NCBI GenBank assembly: GCA_958444395.1
Contig: CAUCOL010000126.1
Span: 1 to 5,878 of the forward strand
From: an uncultured Lachnospiraceae bacterium
GTDB lineage: Bacteria; Bacillota; Clostridia; Lachnospirales; Lachnospiraceae
Direction of reading: 5' to 3'
DNA: 5,878 nucleotides
A model generated the notes under the pieces. That model was not told where the DNA came from, searched no databases, and was given only the letters and a program-made list of their open reading frames with translations. This document shows, piece by piece, positions 4,702 to 5,878 of this stretch; the stretch's first letter is position 1, and the number at the start of each line of letters is the position of its first letter. The position numbers and the translations under genes were made by a program.

Positions 4702-5538
4702 ATCTTTTCTTCCTTCCATTACGCTTTTGTTTAATTAAAAGATATGCAGCTCCTATAACAACCACTATGCCGCCTGCGATCACATACCCTCTTTTACTCC
4801 CCTCTGTACGATATACTAAACCGGCTGATTCATTCGGATGTTTTATCAAATACCCTTCATCGAATATGTGATTCATAATACTCATAAATTCTGATAATTT
4901 ATATATCTTTCCGCTCTCTACTGCATACTTTCCATTCATTGAAACCAATTTATCCGGATGTTCTGCATACGGGACTACATACTTGCTGTCATTTGTCTGA
5001 ACCAGTACCAACACGAACTGATACATCGATGAATACAGATATTTCATGGTCTGAATCCGCCCTATCCTCTCTTGGTCAAACTTTTTTATAATCTCCTGTC
5101 TGCTTTCCGGTCCGATATACGAATTTAATCCCTCACTCTCTCCAATCCATTTATAACCTTGCTCCTCTTTCAAAAAAGTAGCCACTCCTTTTTCTCCGCT
5201 CTTTCTTTCAAATGGAACTTTCCACTGGACTGTTTTTAAAATGCTCTTTTGCAGACCGTTATTTTTATAATAATCTGTAATCATAAAATTATCCAAAAGA
5301 TTCACTTTATATGCTTTTGAGGTCTTATAATCGTCTTCTCTGATCCCGCCATCCGATTCTGTCCGTTCTTTGTCTCCCTTCATTCCTTCAACATATTCTG
5401 TAATTGCTTCCTTTATTTCTTTCCATTCGTTCTTTTCTTCTGTGCTCTTTTTTCCTGCGCATAAACCCCTGTCTCCATGCCGCCTGCCGTACATATTATC
5501 AACACTAACGCCGTTATTAAATACATTATCTTCTTCAT
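4676..5538 (-). CDS. Signal-peptide protein with C-terminal membrane anchor, unknown family, frameshifted near the N-terminus
   Basis: No family recognised. A strong ribosome site (AGAGGGG, 5551-5545) lies 6 bases before the ATG at 5538. That frame encodes a textbook signal peptide (MKKIMYLITALVLIICTAGG, then METGVYA with likely cleavage after residue 27) but stops at 5413 after 41 residues. The body (KSTEEKNEWKEIKEAI onward, ending at 4676) is in the -1 frame. One more A in the A6 run at 5453-5448 would join them into a 287-residue protein. It would have about 220 extracytoplasmic residues with many charged and Tyr residues, a membrane segment at about 252-269 (YVIAGGIVVVIGAAYLLI) and a very basic cytoplasmic tail (KQKRNGRKKRYERKTESR). 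The body frame alone is open from an ATG at 5494 but would lack the signal peptide and a ribosome site. The gene follows the upstream one by 28 bases and overlaps the next by 26. Confidence 0.7.
5448..5453 (-). other. A6 tract, apparent -1 frameshift site between signal peptide and body
   Basis: Signal-peptide frame reads CAG GAA AAA AGA GCA; body frame reads AAA AAG AGC ACA. A -1 slip on the A-run, or one more A, fuses them as AQEKKSTEEK. The heptamer A AAA AAG occurs here but is not in the canonical phase for the signal-peptide frame, so simple A-run slippage or a missing base fits better. Confidence 0.6.
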
Positions 5539-5566
5539 AGTATTCCCCTCTGCTTTTATGTACCGA

Positions 5567-5878
5567 TCACTTCCATTCCTGCACCGTACACCTGCTCAGG
5601 CGGCGATATCTCGCCAGATCCTTTTTGGGTACATGGATCATGATCTTACGGTTTTTACCCCTATTATACTTTGTAATCTCTGTTTTCAGGTATTGAATGG
5701 TTCCTTTTGCCAGCTGGATATTCCGAATGTACAGGTTCTGTATTTTATGGGAATCCATAAACAACAGTCCTGCATGATTTTTCTTCTCATCAATGTCCCA
5801 TTCACTTATTTTCGTTGCCACCGCAAATTTTCGGATATTGCTAAGTACTACCGTCTTTGCATCCCACACTTTATTATC
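5567..5878 (-). CDS. 3' end of an unrecognised gene (103 residues visible)
   Basis: The frame is open to the window edge and ends in TGA at 5569-5567. The visible residues begin DNKVWDAKTVV; a GTG at 5869 is in frame but has no ribosome site, so the real start is taken to be outside. The fragment has no membrane segment, mixes beta-like alternation (AGLLFMDSHKIQNLYI) with basic stretches (KYNRGKNRK, DLARYRRLSRC) and ends TVQEWK. I cannot assign a family or function. It lies 28 bases upstream of the signal-peptide gene on the same strand, so the two probably share a transcript. Confidence 0.6.
   Translation of the reverse strand, partial: DNKVWDAKTVVLSNIRKFAVATKISEWDIDEKKNHAGLLFMDSHKIQNLYIRNIQLAKGTIQYLKTEITKYNRGKNRKIMIHVPKKDLARYRRLSRCTVQEWK

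Noticed and set aside
5596..5616. GGCGA/TCGCC hairpin
   Set aside because: It is short, lies inside coding sequence, has no T-run and no regulatory context.

Overview
The window looks like chromosome of a spore-forming, low-to-mid GC Firmicute, most likely a Lachnospiraceae-type Clostridium relative. The reasons are a clear spoIIR gene, strong GGAGG ribosome sites, a DUF1934 (YwiB-like) gene, and a class A penicillin-binding protein with a lysine-rich cytoplasmic tail. No rRNA, tRNA, CRISPR array, transposase or integrase is visible.

Left part (1-2992), ordinary core genes. A PBP1A-type glycosyltransferase gene runs leftward out of the window from 845. Divergent from it is spoIIR (1005-1934), which has a good match to a forespore sigma-F promoter and an unusual lysine/alanine-rich stretch near its C-terminus. 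Converging on spoIIR, with the two stop codons sharing TTAA, is a two-gene leftward operon: a membrane-anchored hypothetical protein (2878-2366) and a DUF1934 protein (2359-1931). The intrinsic terminator of that operon appears to lie inside the 3' coding end of spoIIR, on the opposite strand.

Middle (3008-4198), a compact AT-rich toxin-antitoxin cassette. A 56-residue acidic antitoxin (4020-3850) overlaps by 14 bases a MazF/PemK-family toxin (3863-3150) that carries an extra C-terminal domain, possibly a degenerate Nudix fold. The cassette has its own promoter and terminator. It is bracketed by two 69-bp direct repeats (3008-3076 and 4130-4198, two mismatches), each holding a long hairpin. 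This suggests a 1122-bp unit gained at, or duplicated around, a transcription terminator.

Right part (4187-5878), a leftward cluster of unrecognised cell-envelope genes: the 3' end of an unknown gene, a signal-peptide protein with a C-terminal membrane anchor, and a small protein with an N-terminal membrane anchor. The last two overlap by 26 bases and are probably co-expressed.

The most striking feature is that three consecutive genes (the two envelope proteins and the toxin) each look broken by one missing A in an A-tract, and each is restored by a -1 shift. One site has the canonical in-phase slippery heptamer U UUA AAA. Real slippage-dependent expression, parallel decay and homopolymer undercalls in the assembly all fit. 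The sequence alone cannot decide between them.
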